From contig NZ_JAHKPJ010000016.1 in assembly GCF_018860345.1 (NCBI RefSeq), positions 1-64,000 on the forward strand: a stretch of DNA of 64,000 bases, read 5' to 3'. Shown here piece by piece: positions 16,419 through 26,094 of the stretch; within the stretch, counting starts at the first letter, position 1; every line of letters starts with the position of its first letter. A program made the translations under genes and the position numbers. The stretch is from Psychrosphaera sp. F3M07 (GTDB taxonomy: Bacteria > Pseudomonadota > Gammaproteobacteria > Enterobacterales > Alteromonadaceae). A model generated the notes under the pieces. The model was not told the origin of the DNA and searched no databases. It saw nothing but the letters and a program-made list of their open reading frames with translations.

Positions 16419-18539
16419 TTACTTTCTTAATGACTCGGCAATATCAACAGAGCAACGAGCAACTTCCATTATCTCTTCAAAAGAAATTGGTGAACTTTGC
16501 CCTTTCTCAATAGACTCAATGAAAACTTTAGAACAATTTGCTTGTCCTTTATCTTGCGACATAAGCTTATCTTTTTTAAAGCCTTTCCAGTCAAAACCGG
16601 TAAGTTTTCTAAAGTTATCTAATTGTAAAACACCATTATTAGCAAACACTTCAATGCGTTCTTTAGCGAAAGCTTTACCACCATTAGCCAAATAATGAAT
16701 AGTTCCAAACGAACCGTCTTTAAATGTTAGGGTAATTGACGCTTTATCTTCAGTAATATCAACGCCATCAGCTTTACCCATACAAGTTGCAGAAAACCCA
16801 GTAATTTCACTACCAGCTAAAAACCTCATTAGATCAATATAATGACAAGCTTCACCAATAATACGACCACCACCAACACTCGGATCTTGTGTCCAGTGAT
16901 CAGCAGGTATAGCCCCTGCATTCATAGTCATAATAAATGACTTAGGTTCAGCTATATTTCCTAAGAGTGCTTTCATTTTCACAACGTGTGGAGCAAACCT
17001 ACGGTTATAACCTACCATTACTCTGCACTTACCGTTTTGTGCATCATAAGCCGTTTGAATGGCATCTAATTCTGCATGAGTAAGCGCTAAAGGTTTTTCA
17101 ACAAAAACATTTTTACCTTTATTAATTGCTTGTATTACTTGCTCTGCATGTAAATTATGCTGAGTAGCAATAACAACAGTATTAATTGCGTTATTATTTA
17201 ATAATTGCTCTAAATCAGTGGAAGCATTAGCAAAATTGTTTTTCTTACCATGATGAACAGCGCTTACACCACCACTGGTTAATAAAGTATCAAGCTTTGC
17301 GCCCGCATTTTTAAAGGCAGGAATTAAAACTCTAGAAGCATAATTACCGCCACCAACAAACCCACATACAGCATCTTTTTCTGCATAGTTATCTGCATTT
17401 CTAATATTAACCACTTTAGTTTCAAGTAATTGTTCTGTATTAGATGAATAATTTAACAAAATACCTAACGAAGATTTATCATCTAAACATTTATAAGCTT
17501 CAATAGCGTTTTCAATTTCAAAACGATGGCTGATTAAAGGTTTCATATCAATAGCGCCACTAGACATTAAGTCTAAAACCGCCTCAAAGTTACGCTGTTC
17601 AGTCCAGCGAACAAAACCAATAGGATAATCATTACCTTTGTCTTCATATTCAGAATCGTAACGTCCGGGACCATAAGAACAAGAAACCTGAAAAGATATT
17701 TCTTTTTCATAAAAGTCAGCACGTGATAACTCTAAGCCAACAACTCCAACCAAAACAATACGACCACGCTTACGACACATGTTGGCGCCATTACTTACAG
17801 GTTCATTACTTTTGGTAGATGCCGTAATTATTACTGCATCTACACCATTACCACGTGAAAAAGCATTAGCTTTAGCAATAGGATCTTCACCAATAGACAA
17901 ATCTACCGTTTCTGCACCAAATTCACGTGCCATCGAACATTTTGTAGAGTCAAAATCAATTCCTAGCACACGGCAACCGTTAGCTTTGAGCAACTGGACT
18001 GTTATTAAACCGATCAAACCAAGGCCAGTAACAACTACAGTTTCACCAATAGTAGGGTTAGCTATACGAACACCTTGCATGGCGATTGCCGCAAGTACGG
18101 TAAAAGCGGCACTTTCATCATCAACGTTGTCGGGTATTTCCGCACACAAATTTTTAGGTACACGCACAACCTCTGCATGATTACCATTAGAAACAACACG
18201 GGTTCCTACTTGAAAACTTGTTCCGCTATTATCTTGCACTATACCAACATTGCAATAACCTAAAGGCAAAGGTTGATCTAACTTAGAACGCACAGCATCA
18301 ATAGTGGGCATTAAACCATCAGTTTTAACTTTATCTAAAACCATTTTCACTTTATCAGGCTGAGAACGTGCTTTTTCGATAAAATTAGACTTACCAAAAT
18401 CAATTAACATCCGCTCTGTACCAACAGACACTAAAGATTTTTGAGTGGTAATTAAAAGTTGCCCTACTTTATTTTGGGGACATGGAACATCAACTAACTG
18501 GGTTTCGCCGTTAGCTATATTTTGTAGAATTTGTTTCAT
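16419..18539 (-). CDS. Two-domain oxidoreductase: zinc-type dehydrogenase fused to Gfo/Idh/MocA
   Basis: 706 residues. Residues 1-350 look like a medium-chain alcohol dehydrogenase with the Rossmann motif GLGLIGLITVQLLKANG. Residues 385-706 are a Gfo/Idh/MocA-type oxidoreductase with CGFVGGGNYASRVLIPAF and the EKPLALTH signature. This fusion is a known companion of heparinase II/III genes in surface polysaccharide clusters. It probably oxidises or reduces a nucleotide sugar with NAD(P). The product is unknown. The start ATG overlaps the next upstream gene by 4 bp, so the two are probably translationally coupled. Confidence 0.85.
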   Translation of the reverse strand: MKQILQNIANGETQLVDVPCPQNKVGQLLITTQKSLVSVGTERMLIDFGKSNFIEKARSQPDKVKMVLDKVKTDGLMPTIDAVRSKLDQPLPLGYCNVGIVQDNSGTSFQVGTRVVSNGNHAEVVRVPKNLCAEIPDNVDDESAAFTVLAAIAMQGVRIANPTIGETVVVTGLGLIGLITVQLLKANGCRVLGIDFDSTKCSMAREFGAETVDLSIGEDPIAKANAFSRGNGVDAVIITASTKSNEPVSNGANMCRKRGRIVLVGVVGLELSRADFYEKEISFQVSCSYGPGRYDSEYEDKGNDYPIGFVRWTEQRNFEAVLDLMSSGAIDMKPLISHRFEIENAIEAYKCLDDKSSLGILLNYSSNTEQLLETKVVNIRNADNYAEKDAVCGFVGGGNYASRVLIPAFKNAGAKLDTLLTSGGVSAVHHGKKNNFANASTDLEQLLNNNAINTVVIATQHNLHAEQVIQAINKGKNVFVEKPLALTHAELDAIQTAYDAQNGKCRVMVGYNRRFAPHVVKMKALLGNIAEPKSFIMTMNAGAIPADHWTQDPSVGGGRIIGEACHYIDLMRFLAGSEITGFSATCMGKADGVDITEDKASITLTFKDGSFGTIHYLANGGKAFAKERIEVFANNGVLQLDNFRKLTGFDWKGFKKDKLMSQDKGQANCSKVFIESIEKGQSSPISFEEIMEVARCSVDIAESLRK

Positions 18540-19654
18540 ATTTTATCTATAAATTTATTAGTTTTTGATTTGATTTGAATTTGTTCCATGACCTGAAGCA
18601 TTAATCTTGAGGAAACTAAAATACAATTAAAATCTCTTTTAATATGATGAAACGGTTGAAGTATAGCCGTTTCATGACCAACATCTTTTGGATAATACTT
18701 TCTTTTAATTTTTTTTGTTCCTATTTGAAATTCAGCTTCTCTAAAGTCGTCAATTTTAGCTAACACGCCGTCTTGTTGAAAAAATATCATCTCATTAATA
18801 CCTTCAAAAGGTTCATTCCGTGCGGTTAACACAATTGAGATTAAGTCACCCCTAGCCGATTTCAATACTAAACATAAATTATCGTCTTTATTTTCATCAT
18901 CAGACCAGATAATGTCAACTGTCAAATCTATCGTACTTTTAGTCGCATATAATAAGTCGATAGCAAGATCAATCCAATGACCCAAATTACCGCAAACCCT
19001 TGTGCCTTCTTTAATATCTCTATACCAATGTTCACTATCAATAACATGCCCAGCAATAGTACATGTCAGTGTAAATGGGGTATCTACAAGATATTTTTTT
19101 AGTTCATTTATTGCCTTGGAATGTGGTCTGTTATAGCCAACATATATTCTATTTTCATTAAGAATGTAGGCTTGTTCTATTTTAGCTAACTGCTCCCTAT
19201 TTACTGAAACTGGTTTTTCTATGTAAACATCTATGCCTTGTTCTAATAAGTTTAATGCATAATCAGTATGGCTATAATGGTTAGAAGCGATGTACGCTAA
19301 AGATATACCTTTCAATTTAGGAAGTTGTTCACCTGTTTTTATTATTACTCTATGTTGTACTCCATAACATTTTGCAAAACTATCTAAATTTTTTTGATCA
19401 ATGTCAAAGCAATATTTAATTCGCCTTCCAAAGTTTTTAGAAATAAAAAATCCAATTGTCGCAAACGTAAATTGTCCACAACCTATAACAGCTATGTCTT
19501 TTTTTGAATAAAAATATTTTAAAGGAAACAACAATAGAACAATATTTACATTTATTCGAAGACGACCTAAAGCTTTTACCACAGTTCTTTTAAAACCGTA
19601 AATTAAATAAAATCGAAATAGCTTTTTATAATTATGCACTGCGAGTTTTCTCAT
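18536..19654 (-). CDS. Gfo/Idh/MocA family oxidoreductase
   Basis: 372 residues. Rossmann segment IAVIGCGQFTFATIG lies near 53-67, and YIEKPVSVN near 145 is the EKP signature of the family. The C-terminal alpha/beta domain follows (GNLGHWIDLAIDLLY). The N-terminal 45 residues are basic and hydrophobic and are not typical of the family. It overlaps both neighbours (4 bp and 23 bp), a tight operon arrangement. It resembles the second half of the neighbouring fusion protein, so the pair may act on successive sugar intermediates. Exact substrate unknown. Confidence 0.8.
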   Translation of the reverse strand: MRKLAVHNYKKLFRFYLIYGFKRTVVKALGRLRINVNIVLLLFPLKYFYSKKDIAVIGCGQFTFATIGFFISKNFGRRIKYCFDIDQKNLDSFAKCYGVQHRVIIKTGEQLPKLKGISLAYIASNHYSHTDYALNLLEQGIDVYIEKPVSVNREQLAKIEQAYILNENRIYVGYNRPHSKAINELKKYLVDTPFTLTCTIAGHVIDSEHWYRDIKEGTRVCGNLGHWIDLAIDLLYATKSTIDLTVDIIWSDDENKDDNLCLVLKSARGDLISIVLTARNEPFEGINEMIFFQQDGVLAKIDDFREAEFQIGTKKIKRKYYPKDVGHETAILQPFHHIKRDFNCILVSSRLMLQVMEQIQIKSKTNKFIDKI

Positions 19655-20738
19655 TCAAATCAAGACTTATAAGAACTTCCAAAACACGAACCATTTGTTT
19701 CTTAAGTCCAATAGTTACTCTTACATAACCTTCCATAGTATTAATATGTCCGTAATCTCTAATGAAAATATTATTATCTTCCATCTTTTTAATGACTAAG
19801 CTTTTATTAATTCCAAGATCTAATAGAATAAAATTACCGCCTTCTGAATCGTTGGTATTCACCCCAATTGACTCTAATTCTTTAATAAACCATAATTTAG
19901 TATAATTAACCTCATTAACATAATCCTCCATGTACTTAATGTCATTTAAAGCAGCAATAGCCGCTACTTGTGCACAACTACTAATGTTTTTAGGATTTCT
20001 GATTCTTTTTAAGCCATTAATATTGTTTTCACTCCCTAAGGCATATCCGACTCTAAAAGATGCTAGCCCAAAGGCTTTTGAAAATGTCCTACATATAATT
20101 ATATTTTCAAACTTTGTTACTAGAGAACTTGCCGTGATTTTAGAGAATTCATAATAAGCTTCGTCAATTACGAATAAAACGTCATTAAATCTACGAACTA
20201 ATTTTTCTATTACTTCTGTGGAGTAATTTGTACCTGTTGGATTATTAGGGTTGCATAAGTACACAATTTTAGGACAAATAGATTGCATATGGAGCTCAAA
20301 ATCTAAATAACTAAAACTAAAAGTATTATCTTTATTTAATGGAAAGTAATTAATCGTCGCTCCAATACTTTCAGCCGCAGCTCTAAAATTATCATAAGTA
20401 GGTGAAATTAAAGTAATAACATCACCTGGGTTTACAAAAGATCTAATGATATATTCGTGAAGTGCATCCGAACTACCAAAATATTCAAGATTACAAGCAG
20501 GTACTTTACTGTATTCAGATAACAAGTTACGAAATACTTTATTGTCAACATCAGGGTACCAATTCATTGTTCCATTATTTGCAAACTTTACGAGTGCATC
20601 TTTCACTTTAGGTGATGGTGGAACAGTAGACTCATTCCAATCCAACTTGAGAACATCACCTCGACTATCTAACTCCCAGGCTTTATGAGTTGTAACTTTG
20701 TAAGGTGTTAAACATTTAACAAATTTATTTAAAAACAC
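19632..20738 (-). CDS. Class I/II PLP aminotransferase (HisC/CobD-like)
   Basis: 368 residues of the histidinol-phosphate aminotransferase fold. Motifs: CNPNNPTGT (162-170), IDEAYYEF (191-198) and the PLP lysine K221 in FSKAFGLASFRVGYALG. It lies inside polysaccharide locus 1, far from any histidine gene, so histidine synthesis is unlikely to be its job. In surface polysaccharide clusters such enzymes can make amino alcohols or amino sugars. With the HAD phosphatase (25450) and the asparagine-synthetase-like ligase (26075), it could make and attach an amino compound to a uronic acid, which is inference. Confidence 0.82.
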   Translation of the reverse strand: MFLNKFVKCLTPYKVTTHKAWELDSRGDVLKLDWNESTVPPSPKVKDALVKFANNGTMNWYPDVDNKVFRNLLSEYSKVPACNLEYFGSSDALHEYIIRSFVNPGDVITLISPTYDNFRAAAESIGATINYFPLNKDNTFSFSYLDFELHMQSICPKIVYLCNPNNPTGTNYSTEVIEKLVRRFNDVLFVIDEAYYEFSKITASSLVTKFENIIICRTFSKAFGLASFRVGYALGSENNINGLKRIRNPKNISSCAQVAAIAALNDIKYMEDYVNEVNYTKLWFIKELESIGVNTNDSEGGNFILLDLGINKSLVIKKMEDNNIFIRDYGHINTMEGYVRVTIGLKKQMVRVLEVLISLDLNEKTRSA

Positions 20739-21883
20739 TTATTCTCTCCTAAAATATGTGGATATATTCGACTTAAATGAGCTTCTGTAGTGAACTTTTT
20801 GTCGAATAACTTATAACATTCCTTACTCATTACCTCATAGTTATCAGCTGAGTATATGTATTCAATGGCTTGAGTAATTGACTCAGGGTTATTATAATCT
20901 ACGAACGCACCAGTTACTTTATCATGCACCATGTCTGATATTGCTCTGTAGTTGGTAGTTACTATGGGAAGCCCAAAAGACAACGCTTCTATTATAGATA
21001 CAGGTTGCCCCTCATTATTATAATTGGTTGGCAAAATGAAAATATGTGAATTTGATAACAAATTTAGTTTTACATCTCCAGATACTACTCCGTGATAAAT
21101 TACATGTTCATCAATACCTAGCTTTCGAATTGTAGAGAAAAACAACTCTTTAGCTCCATTTAATGTTTTTACATTTATGTCATCTTCATTTGTGTAAAAA
21201 CTACCGGCAAAGTGACACCGTACTTTTATACCTTTATGCTTAAGTTTTGCTACACTTTCTAAAACATCTAAGTACCCTTTAGACTCCACTAAGTTAGATA
21301 AAAACAATAACTCGATTGAATTATTTTCGATAAATACCTTATTTTTTTTCGGTTTAGCACTAAATGGTAAACCATTTTCTACAATATGAATACGAGAATG
21401 CAACTTAGGTTCAAAGTCATACATTTTTACTAAATTTTTACCTAAAACTAAAATTCTTTCGGATCGTAGCAACGTTTTTCGAATTAGATACTTAAAGAGA
21501 GAGTTTTGACCTTGATAAAAGTGGCCATAATTACCTCCTTTTAAATGTAAAATCATGTCACTTTTGAATAAAAAAGAGATCCAAATAATAAAAAAATCTC
21601 TTAGAAATCCTTGTTTAGATTGAGAAATTGTAAGATATACCCTCGTCTTATTCCAAGTTAGCATTCCAAACAGTTTAATCAAAACCTTTACATATTTTAG
21701 AGATCTAATTAATACTTTTATGAATCCACGCCTTCCTACTATATCTGAATCTGAAATATCAATTACACTAATATCTTTATTATTGAAATCTTTCTTAATT
21801 GAATCAGTTAACATTTTAAATGACAAAGATTGTCCATGGTGTGGGGGAGGTAATGGACCAATTAAAAGAATTTTTTTATTCAA
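20729..21883 (-). CDS. GT4-family glycosyltransferase
   Basis: 384 residues, GT-B fold. The N-terminus KILLIGPLPPPHHGQSLSF is typical of GT4 enzymes of polysaccharide clusters. The C-terminal half has LFLSNLVESKGYLDVLES and the donor-binding region PTNYNNEGQPVSIIEALSFG with the two glutamates of the E-x7-E motif. It overlaps its neighbours by 10 bp and 8 bp. Donor and acceptor are unknown. Confidence 0.85.
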   Translation of the reverse strand: MNKKILLIGPLPPPHHGQSLSFKMLTDSIKKDFNNKDISVIDISDSDIVGRRGFIKVLIRSLKYVKVLIKLFGMLTWNKTRVYLTISQSKQGFLRDFFIIWISFLFKSDMILHLKGGNYGHFYQGQNSLFKYLIRKTLLRSERILVLGKNLVKMYDFEPKLHSRIHIVENGLPFSAKPKKNKVFIENNSIELLFLSNLVESKGYLDVLESVAKLKHKGIKVRCHFAGSFYTNEDDINVKTLNGAKELFFSTIRKLGIDEHVIYHGVVSGDVKLNLLSNSHIFILPTNYNNEGQPVSIIEALSFGLPIVTTNYRAISDMVHDKVTGAFVDYNNPESITQAIEYIYSADNYEVMSKECYKLFDKKFTTEAHLSRIYPHILGENKCF

Positions 21884-23114
21884 AATTTTCGCGCCTTTGG
21901 TTAATTATAAAAAACATCAGAGCTAAGGTAAAAGGTAAGATATGGCGGCCTAAAATCACTAACTCCTTCATTTCAACTAATAAAACAATTACTAAAATAA
22001 AGCAAACTTCATACTTTAACGCCTGAGTACTAGTAAGGCATATATAAAAACTACTAATTATCAATGTTATGAAAAGAAGTATGAAAACTAGCCCTCCCAT
22101 ATAAAACATTCTTATGAAGCCGACATCACTTTTTAGGTAATCATTGTGCATCCTTCCAGTTGAGCCTGTCCCCCAAATATAATCAATGTAGTCCATCTGA
22201 GGGATAAAAAACATATTAGATAAAACTTTAAACGTATGAAACTTTTTACTTTCATCACCATTTGATGTACTAAAAAATTCACTGATAGTTCTATCAATTG
22301 CAGTTTGAGACATATCCCATACGCCCCATAAAGTATCATTATTACCTATTATTAATATTACTAGCCCACATGTTATAGCTAAAAATGAGGCGTTTATCAT
22401 AAAGTTAACCATCCCTTTAAAGTATAAAAAAGGGCTAGCAAGTAATATTATCAACAAACCAGTTCGTGCAATGAATAAAGTTGACAATATAATAACCAAA
22501 CCTCCAAACAAAAACCTTGAACTCTTAATCATGCCTATTTTCAAACATAATATCCCAGATAAGAAACCTATAGCGTGAAATAGACTTAATAAAGCACCTC
22601 CACCTCCTGAAAAGCCAGCCATTCTATAAGAGCCAACGCTTGTATACATCAAAGGAGACACATCAGAAAAATTATAAATGAAATTCTTAAATTCGGGGTT
22701 GATAAATTGAATGATTACCACTAGAGAATGTAATAAAACACTAAGAAATACAAAAAGTAAAAAATATTGTAAAGCTGATTTTCCGTAAAATTTTATAAAA
22801 AAAGTAGTCAAGGCTAAAGAGCCTAAAAAATAAATTAATATTTTAAAAGCAAAAACAATTGAATCACCTTGAGCTCCTGAAGCTATGAAACTGACAATTA
22901 AAGTTATAGATGTAGCTAGTATCACTATAGAAATAAATAAAGTGTACTTTCTAATAGACTTTAAATAAAATAATGATAATAAAAACGCAGCTAGCAAGCT
23001 TAAATCCAAACCATTTTTAAATTTCATTCCAATTAAATAGGTAAAGGTAACGATAAAGGTAAGTAAAAAGGTAGCGCTAGAGCTTTTATTTTGTCTATTA
23101 ACTATTGACTGCAC
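21876..23114 (-). CDS. O-antigen polymerase-like membrane protein (Wzy candidate, locus 1)
   Basis: 412 residues with about ten to twelve hydrophobic segments and a larger loop near residues 250-330, the layout of O-antigen ligase/polymerase (Wzy/WaaL) proteins. Sequence conservation in this family is low, so the call rests on topology and position among glycosyltransferases and a flippase. It would join repeat units in the periplasm, with Wzz controlling length. A ligase role is less likely because it is embedded in the biosynthetic cluster. Confidence 0.7.
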   Translation of the reverse strand: MQSIVNRQNKSSSATFLLTFIVTFTYLIGMKFKNGLDLSLLAAFLLSLFYLKSIRKYTLFISIVILATSITLIVSFIASGAQGDSIVFAFKILIYFLGSLALTTFFIKFYGKSALQYFLLFVFLSVLLHSLVVIIQFINPEFKNFIYNFSDVSPLMYTSVGSYRMAGFSGGGGALLSLFHAIGFLSGILCLKIGMIKSSRFLFGGLVIILSTLFIARTGLLIILLASPFLYFKGMVNFMINASFLAITCGLVILIIGNNDTLWGVWDMSQTAIDRTISEFFSTSNGDESKKFHTFKVLSNMFFIPQMDYIDYIWGTGSTGRMHNDYLKSDVGFIRMFYMGGLVFILLFITLIISSFYICLTSTQALKYEVCFILVIVLLVEMKELVILGRHILPFTLALMFFIINQRRENFE

Positions 23115-24192
23115 TCTTAGCCCTTAATTGCCAACTAAATTTACTTTCAATTAATTTAGCACCTTCTGTGGGTACAATATCCCCCAAACCTTTTATAATA
23201 TTCACGAGGCTAGTTATTGACGATTCATTAAAAAATTTTGCTTCTTTATCTGAAAGAACCTCTTGTAAAACCTCAAGATTTGCGGAAATAATCAATTTGT
23301 TAAAAGATAAGTATTCAAACATCTTTAAAGGTGAAGTATAACGCCCGATATCCTCACCATTACTAGTTATTACATTTTTTTTATTAGGTAATATAACTGC
23401 GTCGAAAGACTTTATATAACGTTGAACATCGTCCTGTTCTTTATAACCATAAAAAAATAGATTATTTGCAGAAATATAGTGTTTATTTAACTCACCAATT
23501 TGCTTCCTCGTACCACCAATAATATGAAAGCCTATATCAGGAAGTAATAATGCAGCTTCACAAATTAAATCGACACCTTTACCTTCTAATAAACTACCTA
23601 CGTACCCAAGGTTTACTTTCTTATTACCAAGTAATTTTATAATCTGGATTGAATCAATATCGATTACATCTGCACCATCATGTAAAACAGTAACCTTTTT
23701 AATATCCACACCTAAGGTTTTACAAACATCTAATTTTAAACATTCTGAAATAGTAATTAATTTAACTGTATTTTTATTGCGAACTATAAACTTGTCCATT
23801 AGTAATTGAACTTTACTTTTAGGGATTCCATGCATTTCATAGTACTGTTTTAATCCCATTAAACTTAATATAAATGAAGTATGTCTATTTCTAGAGTAGA
23901 TGAAATCGTTTGAGTCCTTAAGTGTAAAAATTTTCAATGGAAATATGACAAGACTAATAAACAAAGAATGAATTGGAAGTCTTCCAAGCTTACTTAAATA
24001 TAAATTAAAAGTCTGAGGTACATTGTAAATTTCAAAAATCTTAGTTTCTTTTTCGCTAGCTGAGTTAGTTTTAGCCAACAACGTTACATCATATTGGTTT
24101 AATGAAAATCCATTACACATCTTCATAACATGAAGTGAGTTCGCAGTTTGACTAGGTATAATTGAGTTTGAAACATATATTAATCTATTCAT
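23098..24192 (-). CDS. Glycosyltransferase, GT-B fold
   Basis: 364 residues from the ATG at 24192, starting MNRLIYVSNSIIPSQTANSL. A TTG at 24276 would add 28 residues and overlap the flippase gene strongly, so I rejected it. The C-terminal half has NLGYVGSLLEGKGVDLICEA and GRYTSPLKMFEYLSFNKL, a GT4-type donor-binding region with the family glutamates. The start overlaps the flippase stop by 8 bp and the end overlaps the polymerase gene by 17 bp. Sugar specificity is unknown. Confidence 0.83.
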   Translation of the reverse strand: MNRLIYVSNSIIPSQTANSLHVMKMCNGFSLNQYDVTLLAKTNSASEKETKIFEIYNVPQTFNLYLSKLGRLPIHSLFISLVIFPLKIFTLKDSNDFIYSRNRHTSFILSLMGLKQYYEMHGIPKSKVQLLMDKFIVRNKNTVKLITISECLKLDVCKTLGVDIKKVTVLHDGADVIDIDSIQIIKLLGNKKVNLGYVGSLLEGKGVDLICEAALLLPDIGFHIIGGTRKQIGELNKHYISANNLFFYGYKEQDDVQRYIKSFDAVILPNKKNVITSNGEDIGRYTSPLKMFEYLSFNKLIISANLEVLQEVLSDKEAKFFNESSITSLVNIIKGLGDIVPTEGAKLIESKFSWQLRAKSAVNS

Positions 24193-25444
24193 AACATACC
24201 ATTTTTTTATTTGAAGCATCCAAGCGTAATAGTACAGAAAATATTGAATAAAGTGCTGAAGACAAAGCAATACCAAGTAGTCCTAGCCAGTTACCTAAGA
24301 GAACTAATAATACTAAATATATAATACCTAACGTTAAATTTACTTTCAAAACATATGACTCAAGTCCTACTGCTATAGCTAATGGATGTGCATAGAAAAA
24401 CATCATATTGATACTAATACCCGATACATAAATTAACATTGCAATGAAATCATTATACACTCTTACAGTTAGGAAATAATTAAGCACTGTCTCGCCTGCT
24501 AGGGCATTAAAAGTGAAGAATAATAAGGCAATAACTGAAGTAAACTTAGTTATTTGTATTAATAACTCTTTAAGTTTGGAGCTATCACCTTCAGAAAGCA
24601 ACTTTACTATTTCAGGGTATATTACTATATACATAGGCTCTATAACTTTTGAAAGGAATGCTGATATCAATTTAATTAGTTTATAAACAGCTAATGATTC
24701 TAAGCTGACTAACCTAGCGATTAAAATTTCATCTAGGTACCTAATTGATAATACACTCGTAACATTAAAATGATTAATAACTATAAAACGAGTTAAATCA
24801 GGATTTAATTTAAATACTTTCAGGTTTTCGAACAAAGAAAGAAAAGAACAATACTTTCTAACAAAAGGAAGGCCAGCTTTAGCGAGATAAATAGCCCCTA
24901 AAATATCAGCAAGAGCAAACCCAACTAGAACCCATTCAACTTGCTCAATTACTCTAATAAAGACTAAAAAAGATACGATCAACTTGACAATTCCTGCGAT
25001 AATTAACTGGTAGTTTATTAAATATAACTTATCAGTTAAACGAGCTACTCCTTGCCATAAGCCATTCATACGGAAAGGTAATATGACAGCGTAAACCAGA
25101 AGTAACTTACCTCCTTCTAAAAAATCCTTAAAAGAGAAAAATACAATAAGAAGGACGACTGCACTTAATAAAATGTTCATCAAGTCTGTTATTGCAGCTA
25201 TTTTTATTACGTCAAGTCTATTGTATTTTTTATTTAAGCCAAACTTAACAACTAATTGCCAACTTTGGGAAAATGAAATCCCCTCAATAAAATATACGAT
25301 AGCTTGAATTAAAATAAAATAACCAAATGAACTAATAGATAATGACTTTGACAATAGTAATATCGCACTAAAAGTACAAACTGAAGCAATTGAACTTCCA
25401 GCAAAAAAGCGTTTACTTAAATGAAAAAACTTTTGGAAATTCAT
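24185..25444 (-). CDS. Wzx-like flippase (locus 1)
   Basis: About 419 residues with twelve or so hydrophobic segments in the MATE/MVF-like polysaccharide transporter fold. It would flip the lipid-linked repeat unit across the inner membrane. The ATG at 25444 lies 5 bp after the stop of the HAD gene. A TTG at 25465 would add seven residues and overlap that gene. Position between glycosyltransferases and the polymerase candidate supports the call. Confidence 0.8.
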   Translation of the reverse strand: MNFQKFFHLSKRFFAGSSIASVCTFSAILLLSKSLSISSFGYFILIQAIVYFIEGISFSQSWQLVVKFGLNKKYNRLDVIKIAAITDLMNILLSAVVLLIVFFSFKDFLEGGKLLLVYAVILPFRMNGLWQGVARLTDKLYLINYQLIIAGIVKLIVSFLVFIRVIEQVEWVLVGFALADILGAIYLAKAGLPFVRKYCSFLSLFENLKVFKLNPDLTRFIVINHFNVTSVLSIRYLDEILIARLVSLESLAVYKLIKLISAFLSKVIEPMYIVIYPEIVKLLSEGDSSKLKELLIQITKFTSVIALLFFTFNALAGETVLNYFLTVRVYNDFIAMLIYVSGISINMMFFYAHPLAIAVGLESYVLKVNLTLGIIYLVLLVLLGNWLGLLGIALSSALYSIFSVLLRLDASNKKMVCYE

Positions 25445-25449
25445 TGTAC

Positions 25450-26094
25450 TCAAATCATGTCCCAATTTCTTTGGTATGCGATTTCAGTCAACTCTTCACA
25501 AACTCCTTCAATTACGACAGGGATGTCAGAAAACTCTAATAAAGGTAGGTCGTGTATACTGTCACTTACCGCGATTATTTGTTCGAATTCTAATGAATTT
25601 CCCTTAATAAATTCATTAATCATTTTTACTTTTAGTTTTCCAAATACAAGCTCTTCTGTTAATTTCCCTGTTGTTATTCCATTTTTAACTTCTAATTTGC
25701 TAGCAATTACATCACCCAGTTGATTATTTTTACAAAACGGTTCTATATAGTCTGCTATTGCAGCTGAAACTATAACTATTCGGTCATCAAAACTTTTATT
25801 TAAGTTAATATATTGCAATAAATTTCTGTTGATTACAGGCTGGAGTTGCGTTTTTGAAAACTCTGTAACTATTGAATTTAATTCTAAAACGCTCAGATTT
25901 TTTAGTAAGTATATGCGATTATATTTACTAACTTTAAATCCAAGCTTTTCAATCAACCAAAAATATAGATACTTAAAAGTCCTAAATTTTAAATTCCTCA
26001 AGCATACAAATTTTATAAATAGCGGTAATGAATCTTCAAAAACTAAAGTCTGACAAAAATCAATGCAAAATAGTTTAGGATACTTCAAGGTCAA
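25450..26094 (-). CDS. HAD-superfamily hydrolase with altered catalytic motif
   Basis: 214 residues of the HAD-IB type. Motif I reads IDFCQT (11-16): the nucleophile D12 is present, but the usual second aspartate is a cysteine (C14). Motif II serine is S110 (VIVSAAIADY), a lysine lies near 156-158 and motif IV is VSDSIHDLPLLEF with D178 and D182. HAD phosphatases normally need DxD, so activity may be changed or the enzyme may act as a phosphotransferase or be weak. It overlaps the asparagine-synthetase-like gene by 20 bp, which suggests joint function in locus 1. Confidence 0.75.
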   Translation of the reverse strand: MTLKYPKLFCIDFCQTLVFEDSLPLFIKFVCLRNLKFRTFKYLYFWLIEKLGFKVSKYNRIYLLKNLSVLELNSIVTEFSKTQLQPVINRNLLQYINLNKSFDDRIVIVSAAIADYIEPFCKNNQLGDVIASKLEVKNGITTGKLTEELVFGKLKVKMINEFIKGNSLEFEQIIAVSDSIHDLPLLEFSDIPVVIEGVCEELTEIAYQRNWDMI

